A stretch of DNA of 64,000 nucleotides from positions 1-64,000 of the forward strand of contig NZ_PNCI01000012.1 in assembly GCF_005887095.1 (NCBI RefSeq), given 5' to 3'. Each line of letters starts with the position of its first letter. Within the stretch, counting starts at the first letter, position 1. Below, piece by piece: positions 8,589 to 17,015 of this stretch. This DNA is from Pseudoalteromonas rubra. Its GTDB lineage: Bacteria; Pseudomonadota; Gammaproteobacteria; Enterobacterales; Alteromonadaceae. The notes beneath the pieces are model-generated. The model was not told the origin of the DNA. It made no database searches and saw nothing but the letters and a program-made list of their open reading frames with translations. The position numbers and the translations under genes were made by a program.

Positions 8589-10222
8589 GCCGGCTCAGTG
8601 TGTTTTGCTGGCGTCTGGGGCGCCACCTGAACAGCTTCACTGAGACACCCGTTGTCCATTTTTAGTAACCGATCGGCCAGAGCAAAATACTTGTCATCAT
8701 GGGTGATCACCAGCACGGTTTTGCCCTGAGCGCTGAGCTCCGGCAGCAACTCGCGATAGAATACCTCCTTAAAGACCGGATCCTGATCAGCAGCCCACTC
8801 GTCAAAGATATAGAAAGGTCTGTCTTCCATATATGCCACCACCAGCGCCAGTCGTTTACGTTGACCTTGCGATAGCTTTTGGGTGGTAAAGGCACCATCC
8901 TTAATCGCCACTTTGTGGTGCAGATTAAGCTTGCGGATCAAAGCATTGCCTTTATCTTCCAAATCCTGTCCCTGACAACCCAGTACCCGGTCAAAGAGAT
9001 AAAAGTCACTAAATACGGTGCTGAACAGCTGACGATAATCATCAAATTGCTGGGTCTCAAGTACCTGATTGTCGACCTGGATTTGACCTTCCTGAGCTTC
9101 ATACAAGCCACACAGCAACTTGGCAAAAGTCGTCTTACCGCTGCCATTGCCACCCACCAGATAAACTAACTCGCCTTTGCGCAGAGTCAGATTAATAGGC
9201 GTAAGGGCAAACACTTCGTCACTTTGTTCGTGATAATAACCGTGGCTAATGTCCTTAAGAGTCAGTTGCTCAAAGGTGGTCATAGCTTGATCGCTGTGCG
9301 GCATCAGGGCCATTTCTTCTGTCAATGTGGCAATCGTATTGGCCGATGCTTTTGCTGCCGCAGCTTTAGGGATAGCCCCGAGCATGACTTCCAGTGGTGT
9401 GAGCATATATAAGAAAAGCAACGCAAAACCCGACATCACTTTGCCGGTGTCTTCGGCTTGCCCTGACAAATAAAACAGTGCGCCACCGATGAAAGCAAAC
9501 ACACTGAATCCACCCCAGGAAGCGGCGTAATGGTAAATACTCGCGCCTTGTACCCGACGTTTTTGCAACAGGGTAATGGTGTCTCCAATCACCTGATTTA
9601 AAAAGGTGATACGCTTTTCGCGATGCAGTTTAAGCTCTTTGGCACCGGCATAAATCGCATCAAACTGTTCATACAGCGCATCCTGAATGCTGGCGGCTTC
9701 AGAGACTTTTCTGAATGCGGTGGCGTTGGCCAGGCTGTAACCCACAGAGCCTAAGATCAGAGTTAACATAGCAAAAACAAATACCTGCCAATCCAGCCAG
9801 GCCATGTAGACAAAGCTCCCGAGTACAATCATGCCGTTACTCAGAATATTGGGCAGCCCCTGAAAGAACTCCGCAACCCGAAGACTGTGCTCGGTCAGAC
9901 ACGACTTTATTTTACCGGCGCCTTGTGCTTCGACATGGCTGAAACGGGCACCTATAACGTGCTCCGCCACCTGCTGGCGTACTGTCGCTTGACTGAGTTC
10001 ACTGAGCTGCTCTGCCAGTATGCGTGATACCAGCTGTAATACGACACCCAGACAGGCCAGGATTGCAAACAGGGTGAACTGTTCAGCCCGGGACTCCAAG
10101 GTGCCATTGATGATTTCGTTGATCAGCGCGACCAAAGACACGCTTATTACACCAAACAGAATACTACTGAAGGCGGTCGCGATGAATCGCCACCAGGTAT
10201 TTTGGATCAATTTTGCAAGCAC
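8585..10222 (-). CDS. Siderophore-precursor ABC exporter, PvdE/SyrD family
   Basis: A fused permease-ATPase of the cyclic-peptide export family, 545 residues from the GTG at 10222. An upstream GTG at 10291 would give 568, but the predicted iron-starvation promoter (-10 at 10267-10269) lies inside that extension, and GAGAG precedes 10222, so the shorter form is preferred. Six membrane helices occupy the first ~300 residues. The ATPase has Walker A GGNGSGKTT, signature LSQGQRKRLAL and the family-typical Walker B with FDEWAADQDP. In pyoverdine systems PvdE moves acylated ferribactin to the periplasm for PvdQ to deacylate. With a FAAL-started NRPS and a PvdQ-like acylase in this locus, the same role is inferred. 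Confidence 0.88.
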   Translation of the reverse strand: MLAKLIQNTWWRFIATAFSSILFGVISVSLVALINEIINGTLESRAEQFTLFAILACLGVVLQLVSRILAEQLSELSQATVRQQVAEHVIGARFSHVEAQGAGKIKSCLTEHSLRVAEFFQGLPNILSNGMIVLGSFVYMAWLDWQVFVFAMLTLILGSVGYSLANATAFRKVSEAASIQDALYEQFDAIYAGAKELKLHREKRITFLNQVIGDTITLLQKRRVQGASIYHYAASWGGFSVFAFIGGALFYLSGQAEDTGKVMSGFALLFLYMLTPLEVMLGAIPKAAAAKASANTIATLTEEMALMPHSDQAMTTFEQLTLKDISHGYYHEQSDEVFALTPINLTLRKGELVYLVGGNGSGKTTFAKLLCGLYEAQEGQIQVDNQVLETQQFDDYRQLFSTVFSDFYLFDRVLGCQGQDLEDKGNALIRKLNLHHKVAIKDGAFTTQKLSQGQRKRLALVVAYMEDRPFYIFDEWAADQDPVFKEVFYRELLPELSAQGKTVLVITHDDKYFALADRLLKMDNGCLSEAVQVAPQTPAKHTEPA

Positions 10223-10266
10223 TGTGACTCTCTCATTTGCTAACGCGAATTTACTTATATGGCTTG

Positions 10267-10290
10267 ACGATCTGGAAGTAAAAAAATTCA
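10267..10290 (-). promoter_or_regulatory. Iron-starvation (PvdS-type) box of the exporter gene
   Basis: Minus strand TGAAT (10290-10286), 16 bases, then CGTCA (CGT at 10269-10267). It matches the dapE-like promoter in its -35 block (TGAATTTTT) and spacing. The predicted start of transcription falls about 35 bases before the GTG at 10222. It overlaps the opposing FhuF promoter. Confidence 0.7.
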
Positions 10291-10302
10291 CCCTTCAAAC
10301 GT
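10279..10302 (+). promoter_or_regulatory. Iron-starvation box of the FhuF-like gene
   Basis: TAAAA (10279-10283), 16 bases, CGTCTTA (CGT at 10300-10302), 43 bases before the TTG start at 10345. Same motif and spacing as in front of the other siderophore units. Confidence 0.75.
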
Positions 10303-10344
10303 CTTAACTAAGTCTTTTAAAAAGTAAGTAAAATCGAGGTTCTT

Positions 10345-11085
10345 TTGCTACCGACACTGCAGCCATTTTTTCAGGGGCCCTTTAGCGAATATGGCGATGC
10401 GATGGCACTGTCTCAGTCTCAGTCCGAACCGACACTGGCACAGTGTTTAGACGAGCGCGGACTGCTGGCAACAGCAATCACTGGCTGGGCACACTCACAG
10501 GGAATAGCGCCTGGGCGGGCACAGGCGTCTATCTGGCATATGTTGTATACGATCAGAGTGATGCCATCTGTGTTACTGAGTCATAGCGTGTTGATGCGCC
10601 CTTTACCGCTGAGTACCCACTCAGTCCGACTGTGTCTGACAAGCCAGCGACTTATGCTGGCGCATTGCGGAGAAACCAGCCTACTCTCAGGCGATACTGA
10701 CAGCAGATACCATGCGCTGATTTTCGAGCATTTTGCGCCTGTGCACCAATATCTGAACGAACAGTTTGGCATTGCGGAGCGCGTACTGTGGAGCAGCCTG
10801 GTGTATCGCCTGAACCATCTCAGCAAGACGATTGCTGAGCACCTGCCCAACCCGACTCAATTAAACCAGGATATCCACTGGCTTTTGCACACTCAGCAAT
10901 GGCGTGGTCAACGCAACCCCTTGTTTAAAGCCCACCAAAAAGGCTTTGATGTGGGTGCCATGCGTGTGCGGGGCGATTGCTGCCTGATGCACGAACACCC
11001 GGTTAAGGGCTACTGTGATGATTGCCCAAAACGACCTGAGCACATGAACATGCGCGCATCAGTTGCTAAATCTTTGTCGCAATAA
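10345..11085 (+). CDS. Siderophore-iron reductase, FhuF-like [2Fe-2S]
   Basis: 246 residues starting at TTG (GAGG 5 bases upstream); no better ATG exists without losing conserved sequence. The C-terminus has the FhuF-type cluster ligands: Cys-Cys (GDCCLMHEH), ten residues, then C-x2-C (GYCDDCP), expected to hold a [2Fe-2S] centre. Such proteins act in the cytoplasm and reduce Fe(III) in hydroxamate-containing siderophores, releasing the iron. That fits a ligand with two hydroxamates, since catechol-only siderophores are more often handled by Fes-type esterases, which are absent here. It is transcribed rightwards from an iron-starvation box, and the next promoter (entC) begins inside its last codons. 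Confidence 0.82.
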   Translation: MLPTLQPFFQGPFSEYGDAMALSQSQSEPTLAQCLDERGLLATAITGWAHSQGIAPGRAQASIWHMLYTIRVMPSVLLSHSVLMRPLPLSTHSVRLCLTSQRLMLAHCGETSLLSGDTDSRYHALIFEHFAPVHQYLNEQFGIAERVLWSSLVYRLNHLSKTIAEHLPNPTQLNQDIHWLLHTQQWRGQRNPLFKAHQKGFDVGAMRVRGDCCLMHEHPVKGYCDDCPKRPEHMNMRASVAKSLSQ

Positions 11086-11090
11086 TACGT
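11067..11090 (+). promoter_or_regulatory. Iron-starvation box of the entCEB-C-A operon
   Basis: TAAAT (11067-11071), exactly 16 bases, then CGTCTTG (CGT at 11088-11090). This is an exact match to the PvdS consensus TAAAT-N16-CGT. It overlaps the last six codons of the FhuF-like gene and lies about 72 bases before entC. Confidence 0.8.
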
Positions 11091-11161
11091 CTTGAACACA
11101 TTCAATCAGTGGCAAATTGTTTCTCACTGACACGATTTGATGAATACGAGGAAGAAATCGC

Positions 11162-12400
11162 ATGCATGCTGGTCACCTATCCGATGTCCCCCAGACCCAA
11201 GAATTGGGGGAGTTCCGGCCTGAGCAAGATTGTTTGTTTGTTTCCGGGCAAAACTGCCTGGTTAGCCGTGGCGTGGCTCAGCGCTTTACGCTACCAATCA
11301 GTGACACTGACAATCTGGCCAACCGGTTACAGCAAGCCTTAAACAACGCAGCAAAGACCAACCCGGGTCAAGCCATTGCCTTCGGTGTGGTGCCCTTTTG
11401 TAAACAACAGCAGGCGCAGTTTATTATCCCGGAACAGGTCAGCACGCTGGATAAACAACTCTTTGCACAGTGCCTGAGTGCACAGCATACACGCGCTCAA
11501 ACGCCCAATCGCCTGCAGTCAGTGCATTACAAACAAGATCGGGCACACTTTGAGCAAACCGTACGCGATGCCAAAGCATTGTTTGCCGACGGTGAGCTGG
11601 ATAAAATCGTGCTCAGTAAACAGGTTGAATTACAGTTTGAGCAGCCACTGGACCAGGTTGGCGTGCTTTCACAACTGCTGGCACAAAGTCCCAGCGGCTA
11701 TCATTTCTCTATCCCCGGCCAGTTACATGATGCCGATGCGCAGCGCGATGCCGGCGTACTCATGGGGGTGAGCCCGGAGCTGTTGCTACGCAAATCTGAC
11801 GGACAGCTCTTCAGTAATCCACTGGCCGGGTCTATTCCTCGCGATCCGTGCCCAAGCGTCGAAGCACAGCGCCGCTCAACCCTGTTCGCATCGAAAAAAG
11901 ACCGCTATGAACATGCTGTTGTGCTACAAGATATGGCACAGATCCTCGGCCCCCTTTGCTCCAACTTACATATACCGGAGCAACCCGATCTGCTCAGCAC
12001 GGCCACCATGTGGCATTTATCGACTGTTATTGAAGGAACACTCACAGACCCCGATCAGCCTGCCATTGCGCTGGCCAACCGCCTCCACCCTACACCTGCA
12101 CTGTGTGGTAAACCCACAGAGCTGGCATATCAGCATATTGATGCGCTGGAAGGTCATGGCCGTGGCCTGTTCTCAGGAATTGTCGGCTGGTGTGACAATC
12201 AGGGCAATGGTGAGTGGGTCGTGGTGATCCGCTGCGGTTACCTGCAAGCCAACCTGGCGACCTTATTTGCCGGCGCCGGTATTGTGGCCGCTTCCGACCC
12301 CAGCTCCGAGTGGCTGGAAACCGAAGCCAAACTAAACACTATGCTGAATGCGCTGGACGTACGGCATGCCTATCACTTAGCAACGAAACACACACTATGA
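11162..12400 (+). CDS. entC: Isochorismate synthase
   Basis: Converts chorismate to isochorismate, the first step to 2,3-dihydroxybenzoate. 412 residues, ATG at 11162 with GAGGAAG upstream. Chorismate-binding enzyme signatures are clear: ELDKIVLSKQVEL around residue 145, SPELLLRK near 205, LHPTPALCGKPTELA near 310 and GHGRGLFSGIVGW near 335, including the Lys and Glu residues used for water activation and Mg binding. First gene of a five-gene operon under an iron-starvation box; its TGA overlaps the ATG of entE by 4 bases. MenF is excluded by length and by the linked entE/entB/entA genes. Confidence 0.95.
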   Translation: MHAGHLSDVPQTQELGEFRPEQDCLFVSGQNCLVSRGVAQRFTLPISDTDNLANRLQQALNNAAKTNPGQAIAFGVVPFCKQQQAQFIIPEQVSTLDKQLFAQCLSAQHTRAQTPNRLQSVHYKQDRAHFEQTVRDAKALFADGELDKIVLSKQVELQFEQPLDQVGVLSQLLAQSPSGYHFSIPGQLHDADAQRDAGVLMGVSPELLLRKSDGQLFSNPLAGSIPRDPCPSVEAQRRSTLFASKKDRYEHAVVLQDMAQILGPLCSNLHIPEQPDLLSTATMWHLSTVIEGTLTDPDQPAIALANRLHPTPALCGKPTELAYQHIDALEGHGRGLFSGIVGWCDNQGNGEWVVVIRCGYLQANLATLFAGAGIVAASDPSSEWLETEAKLNTMLNALDVRHAYHLATKHTL

Positions 12401-13998
12401 GTATTGAATATACCCCGTGGCCCGAAGAGCTGGCCGCCCACTATCGCGCCCAGGGCTACTGGCAGGATAAACCACTCACCAGCATTTTGAACGAACAACT
12501 GGTGCATAACGGGCAAGGCATTGCCGTCGCCGATGCCAATCGACAACTGAGCTATCAGCAGCTCGATGAGTACAGCACCAACCTGGCGGCTCATCTGGCC
12601 AGTCAGGGACTGCAACAGGGTGATACCGCGCTTATTCAGCTGCCCAACTGTGTGGAGTTTTATATCAGCTACTTTGCGCTGCTTAAACTCGGCGTGGCGC
12701 CGGTGTGTGCCCTGTTTAATCATCAACGCACTGAGCTGCAAAGCTATTGTGAAATTTTGCAGCCTAAGCTGCTGTTGGTTTCTTCTGCTCAGCCACTGTT
12801 TGCAGATGAATCCTTTTCTCAGGAGTTGTTTAACCGCTTTGCCTGCATCAGCCACATTATGGTGGATCACAGTAAAGGCAATAGCGAACTGAAACAGGCG
12901 TATTTGCACGTACGAGCCTTCCGTGCGCCTGAGCTCAATCCAGAAGACGTCGCCTTCTTTCAGCTCTCCGGTGGCAGCACCGGCACCCCTAAATTGATCC
13001 CTCGCACCCACAACGATTACCTTTACTCTGTGGTTGCCAGTCGGGATATTTGCCAGCTGCACGGGGATACCCGCTATTTGTGCGCACTACCGGCACCGCA
13101 TAACTTCCCGCTCAGTTCGCCAGGCGCACTGGGCGTATTCGCAGCCGGCGGCTCGGTGATCCTGGCTTCAGACCCCAGTCCAAGTAACTGTTTTGCCTTG
13201 ATTGAACGCTTTGCCATAACCCACACCGCGCTGGTACCACCGGCACTCCAGCTGTGGTTGCAACATGCCGCACACAGCAACCATGACCTGAGCAGCCTGA
13301 TGCTGATCCAGGTTGGGGGTGCTAAGCTCAGCCGCACCGTGGCCGAGCAGGTCAGGCCGGTGCTGGGTGCCCAACTGCAACAAGTATTTGGCATGGCAGA
13401 AGGCCTGGTGAACTACACCCGTCACGACGATGATGACGAGCTGGTACTGACCACTCAGGGCCGCCCGATTAGTCCCGACGATGAGATCAAGGTGGTGGAT
13501 GAGCATGGCCTGCCCGTCGCACCTGGTGAAGCCGGCAGACTCCTGACCCGTGGCCCTTATACGTTCCGCGGCTACTACAAGTCACCTCAGCATAATGCCA
13601 GTGCATTTGATGCTGACGGCTTTTATGCCTCCGGCGATCTGGTCAGGCAACTGCCCTCCGGCCACCTGATTGTGGTTGGCCGTGATAAAGATCAGATCAA
13701 CCGAGGCGGCGAAAAAATTGCGGCAGAAGAAGTAGAAAACCATTTACTTGGCCATCCACACATCGAGCAAGTCGCCATAGTGTCTATGCCCGATGCCACT
13801 TTGGGCGAGAAAAGCTGTGCCTTCGTGGTGGCAGCCGAAAAACTCACCCCTTTACAGCTACGAAAGTACCTGCGCCAGCTGGGGATCGCCGATTTCAAAG
13901 TGCCCGACAAATTCCAATTTGTAACCGACTTACCCCTGACTGCGGTCGGCAAAGTCGATAAAAAAGCCCTGCGTGCCACCTTCGACGGCCAGGCCTGA
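12397..13998 (+). CDS. entE: 2,3-dihydroxybenzoate-AMP ligase
   Basis: Activates DHB with ATP and loads it onto the aryl carrier of EntB. 533 residues from the ATG at 12397, which overlaps the entC stop (ATGA); a longer in-frame extension to 12214 is an entC shadow. Adenylation motifs are intact: GGSTGTPKLIPR (A3), FGMAEGLVNYT (A5), TRGPYTFRGYY and GRDKDQINRGGEKI, with the Lys in GKVDKKAL. The aryl-acid signature APHNFPLSSPG around residue 235 has the Asn typical of DHB ligases. Next gene begins 24 bases downstream. Confidence 0.95.
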   Translation: MSIEYTPWPEELAAHYRAQGYWQDKPLTSILNEQLVHNGQGIAVADANRQLSYQQLDEYSTNLAAHLASQGLQQGDTALIQLPNCVEFYISYFALLKLGVAPVCALFNHQRTELQSYCEILQPKLLLVSSAQPLFADESFSQELFNRFACISHIMVDHSKGNSELKQAYLHVRAFRAPELNPEDVAFFQLSGGSTGTPKLIPRTHNDYLYSVVASRDICQLHGDTRYLCALPAPHNFPLSSPGALGVFAAGGSVILASDPSPSNCFALIERFAITHTALVPPALQLWLQHAAHSNHDLSSLMLIQVGGAKLSRTVAEQVRPVLGAQLQQVFGMAEGLVNYTRHDDDDELVLTTQGRPISPDDEIKVVDEHGLPVAPGEAGRLLTRGPYTFRGYYKSPQHNASAFDADGFYASGDLVRQLPSGHLIVVGRDKDQINRGGEKIAAEEVENHLLGHPHIEQVAIVSMPDATLGEKSCAFVVAAEKLTPLQLRKYLRQLGIADFKVPDKFQFVTDLPLTAVGKVDKKALRATFDGQA

Positions 13999-14022
13999 TT
14001 AACAGAAGAAGCAAAAAAGACA

Positions 14023-14889
14023 ATGAGTATTCCTAAGTTATCCCATTACCCGTTACCCCGCGCTGCGGAGTTACCTGAAAACCGCGTTGACTGGCAGCTG
14101 GATGCCAGTCGTGCCGCCTTACTGATCCACGATGTACAGCATTACTTTGTGGGTTACTACGGTGACAATAACCCCCTGATTGAAACCATGATCAATCATA
14201 TTCAGCGCCTTAAACAGTTCTGTTACGAGCAGGGCATTCCGGTGTTTTACACCGCGCAACCAATCAAACAGGGCCAGCATGAACGTGGACTGTTGAGTGA
14301 CATGTGGGGCCCGGGCCTGCAAGACCCGGCACAACAACCGATTGTCGATGCGCTGGCACCTGGCGAGCAAGATGTCGTGCTTACCAAGTGGCGTTACAGT
14401 GCCTTTCAGAAATGCGACTTTGAAGCGCAACTACAAGAGCGCGGCCGTGACCAGCTAATGATAGTCGGTATCTATGGCCACATCGGGGTGATGACCACCG
14501 CTGTAGATGCCTTTATGCGTGACATTCAGCCGTTTGTGATTGCCGATGCGATTGCCGACTTCAGCCGCGATGAGCATCTGATGGCGCTGAACTTTGTGGC
14601 GGGACGCTGCGGTAAAGTGGCTACTGTGGCTGACATTCTCGGTGAAGAAACTCAGGACATCACCACACTTGAGGGCCTTAAAGCGCATATCCTGCCGCTG
14701 ATCGACTGTGAAGCCGATGAATTTGACGAGCATGAAAGCCTCATCGACTATGGCCTGGATTCCGTGCAGGTGATGAATCTCATCGCGTTGTGGCAACAAC
14801 AAGGTATTGAAACAAACTTCATAGAACTGGCACAGATCCCGACCCTGGCTGCCTGGATTGACTTGCTGGAAGAGCGTAAGGAAGACTAA
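14023..14889 (+). CDS. entB: Isochorismatase with aryl carrier domain
   Basis: Bifunctional: the N-terminal isochorismatase (about 1-205) hydrolyses isochorismate to 2,3-dihydro-2,3-DHB, and the C-terminal aryl carrier (about 212-285) carries DHB as a thioester. The hydrolase has the Asp in LLIHDVQHYF, the TKWRYSAF Lys and a cis-peptide-type GIYGHIGVM motif. The carrier Ser is Ser247 in YGLDSVQVM. Length (288) is normal for EntB/VibB. Its TAA overlaps the ATG of the free condensation domain by one base. DHB held here is the likely donor for that domain, since no NRPS in the window opens with a DHB-type condensation domain. Confidence 0.95.
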   Translation: MSIPKLSHYPLPRAAELPENRVDWQLDASRAALLIHDVQHYFVGYYGDNNPLIETMINHIQRLKQFCYEQGIPVFYTAQPIKQGQHERGLLSDMWGPGLQDPAQQPIVDALAPGEQDVVLTKWRYSAFQKCDFEAQLQERGRDQLMIVGIYGHIGVMTTAVDAFMRDIQPFVIADAIADFSRDEHLMALNFVAGRCGKVATVADILGEETQDITTLEGLKAHILPLIDCEADEFDEHESLIDYGLDSVQVMNLIALWQQQGIETNFIELAQIPTLAAWIDLLEERKED

Positions 14890-16211
14890 TGTCACAGGCA
14901 TTGCCGTTAACGGACTCACAACAAGCTATGTGGTTGCTGCATACCATCAGCGGCCGTGGCGCGCTGTTCAATGTGGCCGAGTGTATTGAGTTTAAAGGTA
15001 AAGTTTCAGCGACTATGTTGCAGCAGGCTTTTGCGCACGTCTGGCAAAGCAGTAACTGCCTGAGTTGTCGTTTTGTTCATGACAATGCTTTTACCCCGCA
15101 ATTAAAGCCGTATGCTGAGGTGCCAACCCTGGATATCATCCAGCTTGATGCTCAACCAGAGGATATTCCCGCCTTTGCCGAGCAGTTTGTGACACCGGCA
15201 ATGGCCAGGGCCTTTGTTTTAGAACAAGATGCCCTGCTGAAACTGACACTGGTGCGCGCTCCCGAGCAGGATTTACTGTTTCTGGTTGGCCACCACTTAT
15301 TGCTCGATGGTTATGGGTTTGGTTTATTCACCCAGGCACTTAATCGTTGTTATAACGCGCTGCAAAAAGGCAAGCCACTGCCCAGGTTGCCATTTGGTCA
15401 GCAACAAGACTTGCTCACTTTACACAATAGTGAAGCCTATCTGGCACGCCAACAAGTCGCCCGCGCCACACTCAACAACTGGTTAGACGGTGTACCTGTC
15501 CCACTGAGCTTTAGTAGCCAAAAAGAAGATGTAACAGAACCAAACAGACGTCTGAGTCAGGCCTTTACCCACACCGACTGGCATACCGTGATGTCTGCCG
15601 CCTCTTTATGTCAGGCGGGTCATGCCGAAGTCCTGCTCGCATCAGTCAGCGCGGCGCTGGTGGCCAAAACTGCGCAATACCATATAACGCTGGGCCTTAT
15701 CATGATGAACCGCCAGCATCAGCATGAACTCAGCACGCCTTGTGTACAGAGCAATGTTATGCCGCTGCCACTGGAGCTGGCGACAGACATGACACTCAGC
15801 CAGTGTTGCCGGGTCATCAATCAGGGCATTAAAGCGCTCAAAGCACTGCAAACTTACCGGGTTGAGGATCTCAAGCGAACTCGTCAGCAGCAAGGTAAAG
15901 GTACACATATATTTGGCCCGACCGTTAACCTGCTGCCCTTCACCAGCAGTCCAAAATATGGTGGAATTGCCAGCCACTCCCATATACTCAGTGCCGGTAC
16001 GACCGACGACATCATGTTGCAGTGGCACCTGTTGCAGGATCAACCTGCCAGGCTGGATGTCGATGCCAATGTGGCACGTTATTCAGATCAGCAACAGCAG
16101 CAGGTGCAGGCCGCCATATTCCGGGCCGCTCACTACTGGTCTCAACATCCCACCCAAACACTGGGCAGCGTGGTCACAGCATTAAACGGAGTCTATGACC
16201 ATGTCTTATGA
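14889..16211 (+). CDS. Free-standing condensation domain, VibH-like
   Basis: 440 residues made of a single NRPS condensation domain with no adenylation or carrier domain. The active-site motif is intact at about 135-141 (HHLLLDG), followed by YGFGLF. In vibriobactin VibH joins DHB-VibB to a soluble amine; myxochelin-type systems also attach DHB to amines. Placed between entB and entA and translationally coupled to entB, it should take DHB from EntB. The acceptor here is inferred to be a side-chain amine of the siderophore, most simply the distal amine of the lysine-derived LySta unit, because the main NRPS line begins with a fatty acid and not with DHB. Timing (on carrier-bound lysine or on the free product) is unknown. 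Confidence 0.85.
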   Translation: MSQALPLTDSQQAMWLLHTISGRGALFNVAECIEFKGKVSATMLQQAFAHVWQSSNCLSCRFVHDNAFTPQLKPYAEVPTLDIIQLDAQPEDIPAFAEQFVTPAMARAFVLEQDALLKLTLVRAPEQDLLFLVGHHLLLDGYGFGLFTQALNRCYNALQKGKPLPRLPFGQQQDLLTLHNSEAYLARQQVARATLNNWLDGVPVPLSFSSQKEDVTEPNRRLSQAFTHTDWHTVMSAASLCQAGHAEVLLASVSAALVAKTAQYHITLGLIMMNRQHQHELSTPCVQSNVMPLPLELATDMTLSQCCRVINQGIKALKALQTYRVEDLKRTRQQQGKGTHIFGPTVNLLPFTSSPKYGGIASHSHILSAGTTDDIMLQWHLLQDQPARLDVDANVARYSDQQQQQVQAAIFRAAHYWSQHPTQTLGSVVTALNGVYDHVL

Positions 16212-16965
16212 TGCGCGACTACAGCAGGAGTATCAGGATCGGATTGTCTGGATCAGTGGTGTCGGTCAGGGCATAGGACTGGCAACAGCCCAGCGCTTTG
16301 CCGCCCTGGGGGCGAAAGTGATTGGCTTTGATCGCCAGTTCAGTGACACCGACATACTCGAGCGTGCCGTGCAGTGTGATCTGGCAGATTTGACGCAGCT
16401 GGAAGCCACGTTAAACGAGCTGCTGGCTCAGGGCCTGGCGCCATATAACCTGATCAACATCGCCGGGGTCTTGGAGCTGGGTGAGGTTGAGCAGTTATCA
16501 CTGGCACAATGGCAGCACTGCCTGAATGTCAATGCGGGTGCCGTGTTTACCTTTATTCGCGCCTGCACGCCCCACCTTAAACAACAACAGACAGGGGCCA
16601 TTGTGACGGTTGGCTCCAATGCGGCACACACCCCTCGTCAACAGATGGCAGCCTATTGTGCTTCAAAAGCCGCCGTCACTCAGCTTACGCTGAGCGCGGG
16701 GCTGGAACTGGCGAACTTTGGTGTGCGTTGTAATGTGGTGGCTCCAGGTTCGACACTGACGCCAATGCAAACCGGTATGTGGCAGGACGAGCAAGGTGCA
16801 CAGCGCGTCATAGAAGGCTTTGCCCCCCAGTATAAGTTAGGGATCCCGCTTCAAAAGCTGGCCACGGCACAAGAGATTGCCGATAGCGTGGTATTTCTGG
16901 CGTCAAAGCTTTCATCTCACACCACCTTGCAAACCATCACCATCGATGGTGGTGCGACTTTCTAA
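16195..16965 (+). CDS. entA: 2,3-dihydro-2,3-dihydroxybenzoate dehydrogenase
   Basis: NAD-dependent short-chain dehydrogenase that makes 2,3-DHB. 256 residues from the ATG at 16195 (or 254 from 16201); either start lies within the end of the condensation-domain gene, so translation is coupled. Rossmann motif [10 protein letters not shown] near 22-31, NIAGV, catalytic Ser in [10 protein letters not shown], and YCASKAA with the Tyr-Lys pair. The [12 protein letters not shown] segment is typical of EntA/DhbA. Last gene of the operon, closed by a hairpin at 16984-17005. Confidence 0.95.
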   Translation: MTMSYDARLQQEYQDRIVWISGVGQGIGLATAQRFAALGAKVIGFDRQFSDTDILERAVQCDLADLTQLEATLNELLAQGLAPYNLINIAGVLELGEVEQLSLAQWQHCLNVNAGAVFTFIRACTPHLKQQQTGAIVTVGSNAAHTPRQQMAAYCASKAAVTQLTLSAGLELANFGVRCNVVAPGSTLTPMQTGMWQDEQGAQRVIEGFAPQYKLGIPLQKLATAQEIADSVVFLASKLSSHTTLQTITIDGGATF

Positions 16966-16983
16966 GTTGTTCCGCACAATCAA

Positions 16984-17005
16984 AAGAGCCCGGTTATGGG
17001 CTCTT
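16984..17005. terminator. Bidirectional hairpin between entA and dapE-like gene
   Basis: AAGAGCCC, 6-base loop, GGGCTCTT: an 8-bp perfect stem. It lies between two convergent genes. T-runs are short (TTCC on plus, TTTTG on minus), so it probably serves both sides, better on the minus strand. Confidence 0.7.
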
Positions 17006-17015
17006 CCTTCGCTGT

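Noticed and set aside
12214..12396. N-terminal extension of entE
   Set aside because: The extra residues are a shifted frame of the end of entC; the ATGA overlap at 12397 gives the normal EntE start.
7899..16965. Simple enterobactin or myxochelin cluster
   Set aside because: DHB genes are complete, but no EntF-type module takes DHB in line, and there is no terminal reductase domain as in myxochelin synthesis; ornithine hydroxylase, formyltransferase and PKS point to another product.
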